Shown here piece by piece: positions 8,615 through 18,765 of a stretch of 60,859 nt of DNA. The stretch is from Bacteroidota bacterium. GTDB taxonomy: Bacteria; Bacteroidota; Bacteroidia; Chitinophagales; Chitinophagaceae. How positions within the stretch are numbered: position 1 is the stretch's first letter; the number at the start of each line of letters is the position of its first letter. The notes below the pieces were generated by a model. The model made no database searches. It was not told where the DNA came from and worked only from the letters and a program-made list of their open reading frames with translations. Position numbers and translations under genes: made by a program. Where the stretch lies: positions 1 to 60,859 of the forward strand of contig JAFDXE010000028.1 in NCBI GenBank assembly GCA_018268085.1, in the 5' to 3' direction.

Positions 8615-10489
8615 TTATTTTTTTGAAAGCACCACCTGCTCGTTATAAAACGCCTTCAGCTTCTCCACATCTTTATTCCACTGTTCGAATTTACTTTTTG
8701 ATAAACGGGAGTTCTTAATAATAATTGATTTGCTGTACAAAATCTTTCCGGGTTGCTGCGTAATGGTAGTCACAAATTCGTAATCATCGTTTTTCACTGT
8801 TACTACCGGCGGCAATGAAGTTACGGTGTAACCGGCGGGGATGGCTAATTGCACCTCTAAACGGACTTGAGATTTAAAACTGAACCAATAATCGTGCGTT
8901 CTTTCTTTGAGATCAAAAATAAAATCTCCGAATTCTTTCCTGAAATCAAGGTCTATATACAAATCATTCCCGAATGATGAGACTGCATTGCTGTGTTTCA
9001 TTGCATAACTAACACTTAAAGGCTTATCATAGTCGGTTAAATCCGATGTAACGAAATCCGTAATGCTGTAATTCTTGTTATTTTCGCTGAGGTAACGCAT
9101 AAATGCATCGTTACTTTTGTCTTTTTTTATCGTATTCAATTCACTGATCAAATATTCTTTCTCCTCTCCTTTCCATTCGCACTGAACATTGCCTTTTACA
9201 TCTGTTCCATCTATGGTAATGGTAACTTTTTCTGTGCTGATGTTCTGGGTATTATCGGCTACCGGCACTTTTGTACGAATGTATTTTTCGCCGTTTTCAA
9301 TCAATACATCCCTGCCCTGTATACGTTCGGCATATTCATTAAAAGCGATATAATTTTCCGTTGCATCAAGGAAATAGGTTTTTCCTTTATATAGCAATGC
9401 ACAGATCATGTGATTATCAACAGCAATCGACGGTGTTGAATAATCATACGCAATATGATTGGTGCCGATCCAGCATAACCTTGCATCAAATCCCAATGCT
9501 TTCAGAAAATCCCTGGTTAGATGTGCCATGCCTTTGCAATCTCCGTATTTCTTCCGCAACACTTCTTCCGATTTTTCCGGTTTAAACCCTGCAATCCCAT
9601 CTTCAAATGCGATGTAGCGGATGTTATCGTGCATCCAGTAATAGATCTTCTTAATCTTATCGAGATCAGTAGTTGCTGCTTTTGTAATTTCCTCTGCCTT
9701 AGCTTTTACCACTTCGTTCGGGCCTGTTAAATCTTTAGTGAGTGAATGATACCAGGCATACTGATCATCAAGGGTATTAAAATAAGTAATCTTTCCTTCC
9801 GGCTGATTTGCATATTTACACAACACCAGCAGGTGCGGTTCGGTGTAAGATGGCCCGGGGCTGTTCCGCTCCGTTTCTCTTGCCGCTATATTCTTTATTT
9901 CATAGGTTATGATATCTGCATCCAGGGATTGATCATACACTGTTTTTTTACTGATATCCCTTCCTTCAAAATTCATTTCTTTTAATTCAACTCCTATCGA
10001 TTTGGGGATTGTTACCGATACCGTTTTATTCTCCACCAGGTAACCATCGCTGAAATAAACAGTTGTAAAGTAACGGGGGTCACTAACTGTTTTTTCAAAA
10101 TACACTTCACTGGTAGTTCCCTTTTTTTCAAGCGGAAGCGAAAAGTAACAGATGTGTGCATCTGAATAAAAAATATTATCTACAGAATAGTAATCATATT
10201 TCGGAGTGATATATCTTGCTTTGCTTCCATCAACAAAGGTTTTCACCTCATCAATGCTGGTTTTATCATCATAAAATTCAACAACAGGGATTGACGTTCT
10301 TGTATTAATGCATTTATAAGTTGTTGTTATCTGTTGCTTCACCTTTACGCCTGCTTCTTTTTTACTGTATTCAAAATTGTAATATTCTTTTGCGTTGGAG
10401 ATAACAATGTTGCTGTCTTTTTCCATCGCTGCAGATGCGAGGCTAATGCCCAGGGATATAACAAAGGCCAATAAATATTTATACGTCAT
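8615..10489 (-). CDS. DUF3857 / transglutaminase-like exported protein
   Basis: 624 residues with a signal peptide (YLLAFVISLGISLASA). The N-terminal half is a DUF3857-type beta domain. The middle carries a transglutaminase-like core with the cysteine motif KKYGDCKG (Cys near 318), a histidine in VDNHMICA and an aspartate in FLDATENY, the classical Cys-His-Asp triad. The C-terminal part resembles the DUF3858-type domain common in Bacteroidota homologues. It probably acts in the periplasm or outer envelope. The substrate is unknown and could involve peptide or isopeptide bonds. Monocistronic, transcribed toward the tRNA gene. Confidence 0.85.
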   Translation of the reverse strand: MTYKYLLAFVISLGISLASAAMEKDSNIVISNAKEYYNFEYSKKEAGVKVKQQITTTYKCINTRTSIPVVEFYDDKTSIDEVKTFVDGSKARYITPKYDYYSVDNIFYSDAHICYFSLPLEKKGTTSEVYFEKTVSDPRYFTTVYFSDGYLVENKTVSVTIPKSIGVELKEMNFEGRDISKKTVYDQSLDADIITYEIKNIAARETERNSPGPSYTEPHLLVLCKYANQPEGKITYFNTLDDQYAWYHSLTKDLTGPNEVVKAKAEEITKAATTDLDKIKKIYYWMHDNIRYIAFEDGIAGFKPEKSEEVLRKKYGDCKGMAHLTRDFLKALGFDARLCWIGTNHIAYDYSTPSIAVDNHMICALLYKGKTYFLDATENYIAFNEYAERIQGRDVLIENGEKYIRTKVPVADNTQNISTEKVTITIDGTDVKGNVQCEWKGEEKEYLISELNTIKKDKSNDAFMRYLSENNKNYSITDFVTSDLTDYDKPLSVSYAMKHSNAVSSFGNDLYIDLDFRKEFGDFIFDLKERTHDYWFSFKSQVRLEVQLAIPAGYTVTSLPPVVTVKNDDYEFVTTITQQPGKILYSKSIIIKNSRLSKSKFEQWNKDVEKLKAFYNEQVVLSKK

Positions 10490-10677
10490 GTATTATGTAA
10501 ATGCTGGTGAGTAATAGTAGCCGGATTAAAGTAAAAATAATAAAATTGCGCTAATACAAACCTGGCTGTTTTCTGTCTTTTTAAATATCAAAGCCGATCC
10601 CCTGCATTTAATCTTATAAACCTCAACATTTAGCCTGCTTTTTTAAGTTTTACAGAAGGCGCTATTCGATTTTTTTC

Positions 10678-10685
10678 TATTTTTG
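10678..10685 (+). promoter_or_regulatory. -7 box (TATTTTTG) of clpS
   Basis: A perfect TAnnTTTG match ending 6 nt before the clpS ATG, implying a very short or absent 5' leader. Confidence 0.5.
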
Positions 10686-10691
10686 CCTTTT

Positions 10692-10994
10692 ATGGCAACA
10701 CAATCATCATATAATCCTTTTGTTTCCCCGGAAGAAGACCAGGACCTGCTCGTGGAAGAGCAATCGATGTATAGCCTTGTTGTATGGAACGACGAAGTGA
10801 ATACATTCGACTGGGTTATTGAAACATTGATCGAAGTTTGCGGCCATAGCCAGGAACAGGCCGAACAATGTGCCATGTTTATTCACTACAAAGGAAAATA
10901 TGCGGTTAAGAATGGTTCCTACAAAACATTAAAACCTAAATGCGACGCCATTACAGAGCGATCCATTGGTGCCACGATAGAAATACTTGCTTAA
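10692..10994 (+). CDS. clpS: ATP-dependent Clp protease adaptor ClpS
   Basis: 100 residues from the ATG at 10692. An in-frame TTG three codons upstream lies inside the probable promoter and is rejected. The ClpS core is clear: YSLVVWNDEVNTFDWVIETL, then a CGHSQEQAEQCAMFIHYKGKY-type helix that contacts ClpA/ClpC, then a C-terminal strand with ITERSIGATIEI. The family delivers N-degron substrates to a Clp ATPase. Single gene, followed by the convergent exonuclease gene. Confidence 0.93.
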   Translation: MATQSSYNPFVSPEEDQDLLVEEQSMYSLVVWNDEVNTFDWVIETLIEVCGHSQEQAEQCAMFIHYKGKYAVKNGSYKTLKPKCDAITERSIGATIEILA

Positions 10995-11021
10995 CCCTTC
11001 GCCCCTTTTTTTTACATTTTT

Positions 11022-12365
11022 TTACGGAAGTATAATTTTCTTTTCCGGGTTTGCTTCTGCATAAGCATATAAACTGTTTCTGATAAAATCATTATCTGCA
11101 TAAGGTTGCAGTTTTTCTTTCAGTTCATTGATGTTATTGATCTCCTGTGAAACAGGTACATAACCCATTCCCCAGAAATTCCCTCTTTCCATAAGCAGAT
11201 ACAGCTTTTCTTCACTGTTGTTACCCTCATCTACAATGGCAAAAGTTTGAAGTTGTTCTTCAAGTGCCGTCATCGCTTGTTTTACCTTGCTGTTATATAC
11301 CGGCGGCGCATCAAGGAATTCAATATCTTTTTTACTAAGTGCAGATTTATCGAGGTTGCATAGTTTCTGATGCAATCCGAATTCATCGGCCATTTTTCGT
11401 AATAGCACCAATCCTTCATGCAATAAATTGAAATTGTATAAAGAAGGAAAATTCTTCTTTCGTTTATCTATTGCCAATCGCAGGTAACCCTTATTATCTT
11501 CATAACAGTACAAACCAAATTGCTGCATGGGTTGCTTCTGACTGTAATTGTATTTTGGCCAAAGCCTTTTAATTTCCGTACTCTCCAAAACCAGTGCATG
11601 TAATTCCGATACGCAGTTTTTATACGTAATACTGTTTACATGTCTCAGAAAATGCTGACGTTTTCTTTCTGCATCATTGTGCGTAAAATGACTGCTGACC
11701 CTTTTTTTCAGGTTGATTGCTTTACCAACGTATATTATTTTTCCTTTGCTATCGTGAAAATAATATACACCCGGACCGGAAGGTAGTTGTTCGATTTGCT
11801 GTTTATCGATTTGAATTGGCAACCATTGTTCTGATGATGATTTTTTCAGCATTGCATCAATTACCGGCTGCCCGTTATTTTGTAGGATTTTATCAAAAAC
11901 TGCAACGGTTGCAGTGGCGTCACCATCGGCCCTGTGCCGGTTTTCAATAGAGATGCCAAGGCTGCGGCAAAGATTACCCAGGCTGTAAGAAGGAAGTCCT
12001 TTAAACAGTTTTCGGCTAAGCCTTACCGTACATAATTTTTTGGTATTGAGCTCATAGCCACTTAGTTTGCAATGATGTTTCAGGAACGAATAGTCGAAGT
12101 TTACGTTGTGCGCTACAAAAACACATTCCTTCAATAAGCTGTGGATAGTTTCAGCCAGTTCTTCAAAGGTTGGAGCGCTGTCTGTCATCTCATTGCTGAT
12201 CCCTGTGAGTGCCGTGATGTATAGCGGTAATTTACGTTCGGGGTTAATGAGCGACTGAAAATGTTTTACCACCCGATTTCCATCATGGATATGAATGGCA
12301 ATTTCTGTAATGGCATGCGCCGCTGCATGACCACCGGTTGTTTCTATATCAACGATTGCGTACAC
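11022..12365 (-). CDS. DnaQ-like exonuclease fused to a GIY-YIG nuclease domain
   Basis: 447 residues starting with GTG: YAIVDIETTGG is the family N-terminus and no in-frame ATG precedes it. Residues 1-175 are a DEDDh 3'-5' exonuclease (VDIETTG, HNVNFDYSF, HRADGDATAT). Residues about 190-275 are a UvrC/Cho-type GIY-YIG domain (GPGVYYFHDSKGKIIYVGKAINLKKRV, with E in LVLESTEIK). The remainder is a UvrC-like region of unclear role. Such fusions are usually annotated as DNA polymerase III epsilon-like/UvrC-like and are presumed to act in DNA repair. The gene converges on clpS. Confidence 0.9.
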   Translation of the reverse strand: MYAIVDIETTGGHAAAHAITEIAIHIHDGNRVVKHFQSLINPERKLPLYITALTGISNEMTDSAPTFEELAETIHSLLKECVFVAHNVNFDYSFLKHHCKLSGYELNTKKLCTVRLSRKLFKGLPSYSLGNLCRSLGISIENRHRADGDATATVAVFDKILQNNGQPVIDAMLKKSSSEQWLPIQIDKQQIEQLPSGPGVYYFHDSKGKIIYVGKAINLKKRVSSHFTHNDAERKRQHFLRHVNSITYKNCVSELHALVLESTEIKRLWPKYNYSQKQPMQQFGLYCYEDNKGYLRLAIDKRKKNFPSLYNFNLLHEGLVLLRKMADEFGLHQKLCNLDKSALSKKDIEFLDAPPVYNSKVKQAMTALEEQLQTFAIVDEGNNSEEKLYLLMERGNFWGMGYVPVSQEINNINELKEKLQPYADNDFIRNSLYAYAEANPEKKIILP

Positions 12366-12529
12366 GACTAAAAAAAATTGAACTGCAAAATACTAACTTA
12401 TTTAGTTGGAAGGAAATTATTTGACTAACCAGGCGATTGCAGCTTATCGATTAGCGGATTAGGAGATTGCTGGTTAAAAAATCACGGTTCATTTAGTAAC
12501 TTCGCCCACTTTAGAAAAGAAGAATACAC

Positions 12530-15151
12530 ATGGAACTGAGCAAAAATTTTGAGCCGCAAGGGATTGAAAAAAAATGGTATCAGCATTGGCTGGATAAGCA
12601 ATATTTTAAAAGCACTGTAGACGAACGGGAGCCTTATACCATAGTTATGCCACCGCCGAATGTAACCGGTGTGTTGCACATGGGACATTGTTTGAACAAC
12701 ACGATACAGGACATCCTGATCCGCAACGCCCGCATGCAGGGTAAGAATGCCTGTTGGGTACCCGGTACTGATCACGCATCTATTGCAACAGAAGCCAAAG
12801 TTGTGGCGATGTTAAGAGAGCAGGGCATTTCAAAATCATCTTTATCCAGGGATGAATTTTTACAGTACGCATGGCAATGGAAAGAGAAATATGGAGGAAT
12901 AATTTTACAACAATTAAAGAAACTGGGTTTTAGTTTGGATTGGGATCGTACTACGTTTACGATGGACAAAGATTACTATGATTCTGTAATAAAGGTTTTT
13001 GTTGAGTTGCATAAAAAAGGAATCATCTATCGTGGAAAAAGGATGATCAATTGGGACGTAAAAGCGCTAACAGCACTCAGTGATGAAGAAGTGATCAGGA
13101 AAGAAACAAAGCAAAAGTTATATCATCTGAAGTATTCTATTGAGAATGGGAACGGTGAACAAATTACGATTGCAACGGTGCGCCCGGAAACGATTATGGG
13201 AGATTCAGCCATAGCCGTTCACCCGGCAGATGAACGGTACAAGCATTTACATGGAAAATTTGCGCTGGTTCCATTGATCAACCGCCGGATACCGATTATT
13301 ACCGATGAATATGTAACGATGGAATTTGGAACAGGTGCATTGAAAGTTACACCTGCCCACGACATGAATGATAACCAACTCGGGCAAAAACATGGACTCG
13401 AAGTAATCGATATTTTTAATGAAGACGGAACACTGAATGCAGATGCGCAGATTTATATTGGATTGGATCGGTTTGAAGCGAGGAAGAAAATTGCTATTGA
13501 ATTAGAGGAAAAAGGTTATCTCGACAAAACCGAAGATTATACCAGTGAAGTAGGCTATAGTGAACGCACAAACGCAGTTGTTGAACCTCGTTTAAGTTTG
13601 CAATGGTGGGTAAGTATGAAAGACCTGGCAACGCCGGCTTTGCGATCGGTGATGGAGGAAGAAATAAAATTCTATCCTGGCAAGTTTAAGAATCTGTACC
13701 GGCACTGGATGGAAAATATTAAAGACTGGTGCATTAGCAGGCAATTGTGGTGGGGACATAGAATTCCGGCTTGGTATGATGCGGAAGGAAGATATGTTGT
13801 TGCGGAAAATGAAAAGATGGCAATGGAGAAGTTTGCTGCTGAACATGGAATTTCACCATCACATTTGAAACAGGATGAGGATTGTTTAGACACCTGGTTC
13901 TCCTCCTGGCTATGGCCATTTGAAGTGTTTAAAGGATATTCTAACCCGGGCAATGAAGATATTCGATACTACTATCCTACCAACACACTGGTAACCGCAC
14001 CGGAAATTATTTTCTTTTGGGTAGCAAGAATGATCATGGCCGGTTATGAGTATATGAATGAAAAGCCATTTGAAGCGGTGTATTTTACAGGCATTGTGCG
14101 TGACAAGCAGGGAAGAAAAATGAGTAAGAGCCTGGGTAATTCGCCAGACTTACTGGGATTGATTGATCAATACGGTGCAGATGCCACCAGGTTTGGAATT
14201 ATGATAGCATCGCCTGCAGGAAACGATATTTTATTTGATGAATCTGCGCTGGAACAGGGAAGGAATTTCAACAACAAGATGTGGAATGCCCTGAAGTTGG
14301 TAAAGATGTGGGAAGCCCGCAAGTCACCGGCTGATTCCGGGCGTATTATAGAAAATGGCTTTGCAGTAGAATGGTTCGGCAACCGTTTAAATGAAGTGAA
14401 AGCGGAAGTAGAAATGCTGATGGCGCAATTTAAATTAAGTGAGGCGTTGAAGACGATTTATTCATTGATATGGGATGATTTCTGTAGCTGGTATCTGGAA
14501 TGGGTGAAACCCGGTTTTGAACAGCCTGTTGATGCTGCGGTTTATCAACAAACAATAAATTTCTTCTCTGAACTGATGCATTTGCTTCATCCGTTTATGC
14601 CGTTTATTACAGAAGAGATTTATCATTTATTGGAAAGCAGGTCTGAAGATCTTTGCATAAAACAATCTGTAGCTGCAAAATCAACGGATGCTGCGGTACT
14701 GGAAAAAGGTAAATTATTAAAAGATATCATTACCGGTTTGAGAGACGTGCGGAATAAGCAGCAAATCAAACCAAAAGAAACAATTGGTTTATTTATAGAT
14801 ACCCGGCATCAGCAGGTATATACCGCTATTGAAGATATTTTAAGTAAGCAGGTAAATGCCAATTCAATTGCTTTTACAGATGTTGTTGTAGCGGATACGC
14901 TATCTACTGTTATCGGGAAAGATAAATTTTATATTAAAACGGAACAGCCTTTACATAAAGGCAATCAAAAATCTGAACTTGAAAAAGAACTTACACACTT
15001 AAAGGGTTTCCTGATGACCGTTGAGAAGAAACTGGGCAATGAAAAATTTGTAGCGAATGCAAAGCCAGAAGTGCTGGCTTTAGAACAAAAAAAGAAAGCT
15101 GATGCAGAAACGAAGATAAAAGTAATAGAAGAAAGTCTGGCTGCATTATAA
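12530..15151 (+). CDS. valS: Valine--tRNA ligase
   Basis: 873 residues, full length. Class I signatures are HMGH at residues 50-53 (in PPPNVTGVLHMGHC) and KMSKS at about 530-534. The CP1 editing domain contains TVRPETIMGD and GTGALKVTPAHD. The anticodon-binding domain and a C-terminal coiled coil (LEKELTHLKGFL to the end) are present, as usual for ValRS. It charges tRNA-Val; the tRNA-Val(UAC) gene lies about 4 kb away. A near-consensus -7 box, TAACTTCG (12497-12504), precedes the gene. Confidence 0.97.
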   Translation: MELSKNFEPQGIEKKWYQHWLDKQYFKSTVDEREPYTIVMPPPNVTGVLHMGHCLNNTIQDILIRNARMQGKNACWVPGTDHASIATEAKVVAMLREQGISKSSLSRDEFLQYAWQWKEKYGGIILQQLKKLGFSLDWDRTTFTMDKDYYDSVIKVFVELHKKGIIYRGKRMINWDVKALTALSDEEVIRKETKQKLYHLKYSIENGNGEQITIATVRPETIMGDSAIAVHPADERYKHLHGKFALVPLINRRIPIITDEYVTMEFGTGALKVTPAHDMNDNQLGQKHGLEVIDIFNEDGTLNADAQIYIGLDRFEARKKIAIELEEKGYLDKTEDYTSEVGYSERTNAVVEPRLSLQWWVSMKDLATPALRSVMEEEIKFYPGKFKNLYRHWMENIKDWCISRQLWWGHRIPAWYDAEGRYVVAENEKMAMEKFAAEHGISPSHLKQDEDCLDTWFSSWLWPFEVFKGYSNPGNEDIRYYYPTNTLVTAPEIIFFWVARMIMAGYEYMNEKPFEAVYFTGIVRDKQGRKMSKSLGNSPDLLGLIDQYGADATRFGIMIASPAGNDILFDESALEQGRNFNNKMWNALKLVKMWEARKSPADSGRIIENGFAVEWFGNRLNEVKAEVEMLMAQFKLSEALKTIYSLIWDDFCSWYLEWVKPGFEQPVDAAVYQQTINFFSELMHLLHPFMPFITEEIYHLLESRSEDLCIKQSVAAKSTDAAVLEKGKLLKDIITGLRDVRNKQQIKPKETIGLFIDTRHQQVYTAIEDILSKQVNANSIAFTDVVVADTLSTVIGKDKFYIKTEQPLHKGNQKSELEKELTHLKGFLMTVEKKLGNEKFVANAKPEVLALEQKKKADAETKIKVIEESLAAL

Positions 15152-15187
15152 CTGAGTTTCTTCATTTTCGAATCTTCACATTACAAA

Positions 15188-15238
15188 CAGTGAATCGGTG
15201 GGAATTTATTTATACCATCGATTCACTGATTTTTTTTA
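15188..15238 (+). terminator. Terminator of valS
   Basis: A ten-pair inverted repeat (CAGTGAATCG / CGATTCACTG) with a 19-nt loop is followed by a run of eight T. Confidence 0.8.
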
Positions 15239-15359
15239 TTGCATAGATAAATAATCCAATCAGAAATCATCATTCACAAACAGGTGCACATTTTTGTTTA
15301 TGTTAAAGTGACCGTTTCCATTCTTTTCTTTTGTAGATTCGTTTTCAAATAACTATTCC

Positions 15360-15848
15360 ATGCGAATTATTATACGCCTGCTTTTTTTATCATTCAGTTT
15401 GTTCATCACATTATCAACCTTTTCGCAGGTAAAGAAACCAGCTCCAAAAAGCAATGAAACCTTGTATGCAAAAAAATTCAAGCCGCCGAAATTGCATACC
15501 ATGCTGGATAAATACAAGGATTCAACGTCGATAAGTGTAGAGGAAGCTTTACGGATCATCGACTTACCTTTAACCATACATGATGACAAGAATACTGCCT
15601 ATACAATTTCTTCATACCAGTTTTTATACAGAAAAAAAGGTGTAACGGAAGATGAAGCCGGCAATCTTAGTCCAACGTCTACCATTTCTTCCGATCGTTT
15701 TAAAGTATCTCCGCTCCCGCCACTATGGATAAATATTATTAAAGAACAGGTGAAGTCGGGAGAAGAATTTTATTTTTTTGATGTAATTGCAAAAGACAGC
15801 CATGGAAAGGTTATGTATGCGTCTAACCTGAAACTTATGATCCGTTAA
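15360..15848 (+). CDS. Exported protein of unknown function
   Basis: 162 residues. The signal peptide (IIIRLLFLSFSLFITLSTFSQ) indicates export. The mature protein is basic at its start (KKPAPK). It ends in a domain with FYFFDVIAKDSHGKVMYASNLKLMIR-like strands, reminiscent of the C-terminal domain of GldM-type proteins; that likeness is weak. It is followed after 2 nt by a GNAT gene, so the two are probably co-transcribed. A -7-like TAGATTCG lies upstream. Confidence 0.75.
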   Translation: MRIIIRLLFLSFSLFITLSTFSQVKKPAPKSNETLYAKKFKPPKLHTMLDKYKDSTSISVEEALRIIDLPLTIHDDKNTAYTISSYQFLYRKKGVTEDEAGNLSPTSTISSDRFKVSPLPPLWINIIKEQVKSGEEFYFFDVIAKDSHGKVMYASNLKLMIR

Positions 15849-15850
15849 TT

Positions 15851-16351
15851 ATGTTAGAGGTCAGGAATGCAGGAGTTGAATCTATTGGGATCATTCATTC
15901 CCTTGCGCATGCAATTTGGCCGGATGCTTATTCGGCTATCTTATCCAGTGATCAATTGAATTATATGCTGGAGTTGATTTACAATGAAGCATCGTTAACC
16001 AGGCAAATCCAGGATTTACAACATGAGTTTATCATTGCTTACGAATCAGAAACTCCAATCGGGTTTGCCTCTTTTTCACCAAAAACACCTGGAGATCTTT
16101 CAGTATTCCATCTCAATAAACTTTACGTATTAACAACTGTTCAGGGAAAAGGCATTGGGAAATTCCTGTTGGACACGGTAATAAAAAAAACAAAACTTTA
16201 CGGCGCTACACAGCTCGAATTAAACGTAAACCGGTATAATAAAGCTTTGCATTTCTACCAGAAAAGTGGGTTTACTATCATTAAGAAGGAAGACATAGAT
16301 ATCGGGGGAGGATATTTTATGAATGATTATATCATGCGGGCATCGCTGTAA
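15851..16351 (+). CDS. GNAT family N-acetyltransferase
   Basis: 166 residues with the GNAT fold. Motif A is LNKLYVLTTVQGKGIGKFLLDTVI (acetyl-CoA pyrophosphate loop QGKGIG). It is followed by LELNVNRYNKALHFYQKSGFTI, the typical motif B. The acceptor substrate cannot be told from sequence. It starts 2 nt after the preceding exported-protein gene. The 11-bp repeat array begins 65 bp after its stop codon. Confidence 0.9.
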   Translation: MLEVRNAGVESIGIIHSLAHAIWPDAYSAILSSDQLNYMLELIYNEASLTRQIQDLQHEFIIAYESETPIGFASFSPKTPGDLSVFHLNKLYVLTTVQGKGIGKFLLDTVIKKTKLYGATQLELNVNRYNKALHFYQKSGFTIIKKEDIDIGGGYFMNDYIMRASL

Positions 16352-16416
16352 AATTAAAACAACCAGATTTTGGGGTAAAAAAAATGAATAAACAGTTGAT
16401 TTTCAAAGCCTATGGA

Positions 16417-16587
16417 GATGACATCTAGATGTCTTCCAGATGGATTCGAGATGGATGCCAGATGTCATCGAGATGTATTCAAGATGTATTCCTGATGTCA
16501 TCCAGTTGACATCAGGATGTAAACTCGATGCCATCAACATGCTTTCCAGATGTATTCACTAATTACTTTCAATGCATTCCCGATGCC
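16417..16587. repeat. Degenerate tandem array with strict 11-bp period, locus 1
   Basis: Fifteen consecutive 11-bp units from 16417 to 16581 plus a partial unit. Examples are gatgacatcta, gatgtcttcca, gatgtcatcga, gatgtattcct and gatgtcatcca. Consensus is GATGtcATCCa, with later units more diverged. Phase is kept without any indel over 165 bp. The array lies between the convergent 3' ends of the GNAT gene and the Lrp gene. A related array is at 55340-55438. Confidence 0.9.
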
Positions 16588-16613
16588 CCCTTCCCCGTAC
16601 CATCATCTCACCC

Positions 16614-17123
16614 TCACCAAACCAATTGATGCGTTTGCTTTATAATCCCCATTACAAAAACACTCTGCACATTGCCCACATTTTCAAGCTGGCTTAAACG
16701 GTTCACATGAAAATCGTAGTAGCTGTCCATATTTTCTTCTACCACCTTCAGCATAAAATCAAACTGCCCGGAAATATTATAGCATTCAATTACTTCATTG
16801 AGCGAATTGATCGCCTTTATAAATTTCACGCCTGCACTGCGGTTGTGCTCTTTCAAACTCACATAACAAATCACCATCAACCCTTTCTTAATTTTTGTGT
16901 GATCAACCAATGCCGCATATTGTTTGATCACACCATTTTGTTCCAACCGCTTAATCCGTTCATGAACCGGCGTGGTACTCAGGTGTATTTTCGTGGATAT
17001 CTCCTTCACTGTTATACGTGCATTTTCCTGTAACAATTTAAGTATCGCAAGGTCCATTTTATCAAGCGAAGGAACAGCAATAGCCGTTTGTTCTTTTTGA
17101 GTGCTCTTTTTCATAACAAACAT
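16614..17123 (-). CDS. Lrp/AsnC family transcriptional regulator
   Basis: 169 residues; an alternative ATG at 17114 is equally plausible. The N-terminal winged helix (LDKMDLAILKLLQENARITVKEISTKIHLSTTPVHERIKRLEQNGVIKQY) is typical of Lrp/AsnC. A RAM effector-binding domain follows (INSLNEVIECYNISGQFDFMLKVV). Members sense amino acids. The gene is divergent from ahcY with a 109-bp intergenic region, so it may regulate ahcY or itself. Confidence 0.93.
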   Translation of the reverse strand: MFVMKKSTQKEQTAIAVPSLDKMDLAILKLLQENARITVKEISTKIHLSTTPVHERIKRLEQNGVIKQYAALVDHTKIKKGLMVICYVSLKEHNRSAGVKFIKAINSLNEVIECYNISGQFDFMLKVVEENMDSYYDFHVNRLSQLENVGNVQSVFVMGIIKQTHQLVW

Positions 17124-17205
17124 TGTATTTATCCTACAAAATATTAAATAATTATGATTTTATCCTGAATATTTAATTGTTTATGGAATGTAATACTATA
17201 AAAAC

Positions 17206-17213
17206 TATTTTTG
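17206..17213 (+). promoter_or_regulatory. -7 box (TATTTTTG) of ahcY
   Basis: A perfect TAnnTTTG match 19 nt before the ahcY start, inside the lrp-ahcY divergent region. Confidence 0.5.
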
Positions 17214-17232
17214 TTGTCTAAATCAATTAAAT

Positions 17233-18561
17233 ATGTCTACAATATCAGAAAAAGCAATCGACTTCAACCTTGCTTACAAGGTTAAAGATATGAGCCTCGC
17301 AGAATGGGGCCGCAAGGAAATCATGCTCGCCGAAGCAGAAATGCCAGGATTAATGGCCATCCGTAAAGAATATGGCGCCAGCCAGCCACTGAAAGGTGCT
17401 CGCATCGCCGGTTGTTTGCACATGACCATACAAACTGCCGTGTTAATCGAAACATTGGTTGCCCTGGGCGCTGAAGTTAAATGGAGCAGTTGCAATATCT
17501 TCTCAACGCAGGACCAGGCCGCTGCTGCTATCGCTGCCGCAGGTATTGGTGTTTATGCATGGAAAGGTCAAACCCAGGAAGAAGCAGACTGGTGCATCGA
17601 ACAAACATTGTTCTTCGGTGGTGCCGACAAACCTTTAAACATGATCCTTGATGATGGTGGTGATTTAACCAACATGGTTTTTGATAAATATCCCGAACTG
17701 ATCGCAAACATCCGCGGATTAAGCGAAGAAACCACAACTGGTGTACATCGTTTATACGAGCGCATGACAAATGGTACTTTACCGATCCCGGCCATCAATG
17801 TAAACGATTCTGTAACCAAATCTAAATTCGATAACAAATACGGCTGCAAAGAATCACTCGTAGATTCCATCCGTCGTGCTACAGATGTTATGCTTGCCGG
17901 TAAAGTTGCTGTTGTAGGTGGATACGGCGACGTTGGTAAAGGTTCTGCTGCTTCATTACAAGGCGCAGGTTGTCGTGTAATCGTTACCGAAATTGATCCT
18001 ATCTGTGCGCTTCAGGCTGCAATGGACGGATTTGAAGTTAAAAAAATGATCGATGCAGTTAAAGAAGCAGACATCGTTGTTACAGCCAGCGGTTGCCGCG
18101 ACCTGATCACTGCAGATCACTTTAAACTGATGAAAGATAAAGCCATCGTTTGTAACATCGGTCACTTCGATATCGAAATCGACATGGCATGGTTAAACAA
18201 AAATTATGGTTCCACTAAAAATACCATCAAACCACAGGTAGACCTGTACACCATCGATGGAAAAGACATCATCATTCTTGCTGAAGGCCGCCTGGTAAAC
18301 CTCGGTTGCGCTACCGGTCACCCAAGCTTTGTAATGAGTAATTCATTCACCAACCAAACGCTTGCACAAATTGAATTGTGGACAAACAGCAAGAATTACG
18401 AAAACAAGGTGTATGTACTTCCTAAACACCTCGATGAAAAAGTTGCCCGTTTGCACCTTGCGAAAATCGGTGTGGTACTCGAAGAATTAACACCTGCTCA
18501 ATCTGAATACTTAGGTATTTCAAAAGAAGGTCCGTTTAAATCAGACATGTATCGTTATTAA
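17233..18561 (+). CDS. ahcY: Adenosylhomocysteinase
   Basis: 442 residues. It catalyses reversible hydrolysis of S-adenosylhomocysteine to adenosine and homocysteine in the methyl cycle, using bound NAD. Visible signatures are [16 protein letters not shown] near the N-terminus, the NAD-binding GGYGDVGKG at 229-237, [29 protein letters not shown], and the conserved C-terminal KSDMYRY. Full length. Codon use is noticeably richer in C-ending codons than its neighbours, consistent with high expression. Confidence 0.98.
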   Translation: MSTISEKAIDFNLAYKVKDMSLAEWGRKEIMLAEAEMPGLMAIRKEYGASQPLKGARIAGCLHMTIQTAVLIETLVALGAEVKWSSCNIFSTQDQAAAAIAAAGIGVYAWKGQTQEEADWCIEQTLFFGGADKPLNMILDDGGDLTNMVFDKYPELIANIRGLSEETTTGVHRLYERMTNGTLPIPAINVNDSVTKSKFDNKYGCKESLVDSIRRATDVMLAGKVAVVGGYGDVGKGSAASLQGAGCRVIVTEIDPICALQAAMDGFEVKKMIDAVKEADIVVTASGCRDLITADHFKLMKDKAIVCNIGHFDIEIDMAWLNKNYGSTKNTIKPQVDLYTIDGKDIIILAEGRLVNLGCATGHPSFVMSNSFTNQTLAQIELWTNSKNYENKVYVLPKHLDEKVARLHLAKIGVVLEELTPAQSEYLGISKEGPFKSDMYRY

Positions 18562-18582
18562 TTTCTTAATAACGGCTCCAAT

Positions 18583-18619
18583 AAAAAACCCGCTTCATTT
18601 GAGGCGGGTTTTGTTTTTT
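18583..18619 (+). terminator. Terminator of ahcY
   Basis: Hairpin AACCCGC / GCGGGTT with a T-rich tail just after the ahcY stop. Confidence 0.85.
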
Positions 18620-18765
18620 CCCCGGCAGCAGTAACACTGCCTATCTTCAGTGGCGTCGCACACTTCTGCATTCATTCATAACTCAACAGCCTCAATATAA
18701 CAGTTACGCATACACTAAAACAATCTGTTCTATTGCCAGGATTTATTTTCTAATTCCGGGCAAGG

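Noticed and set aside
10994..11036. Terminator between clpS and the exonuclease gene
   Set aside because: Only T runs are present; no stable hairpin was found.
16417..16587. CRISPR array
   Set aside because: Units are 11 bp, contiguous and without spacers; no cas genes are present.
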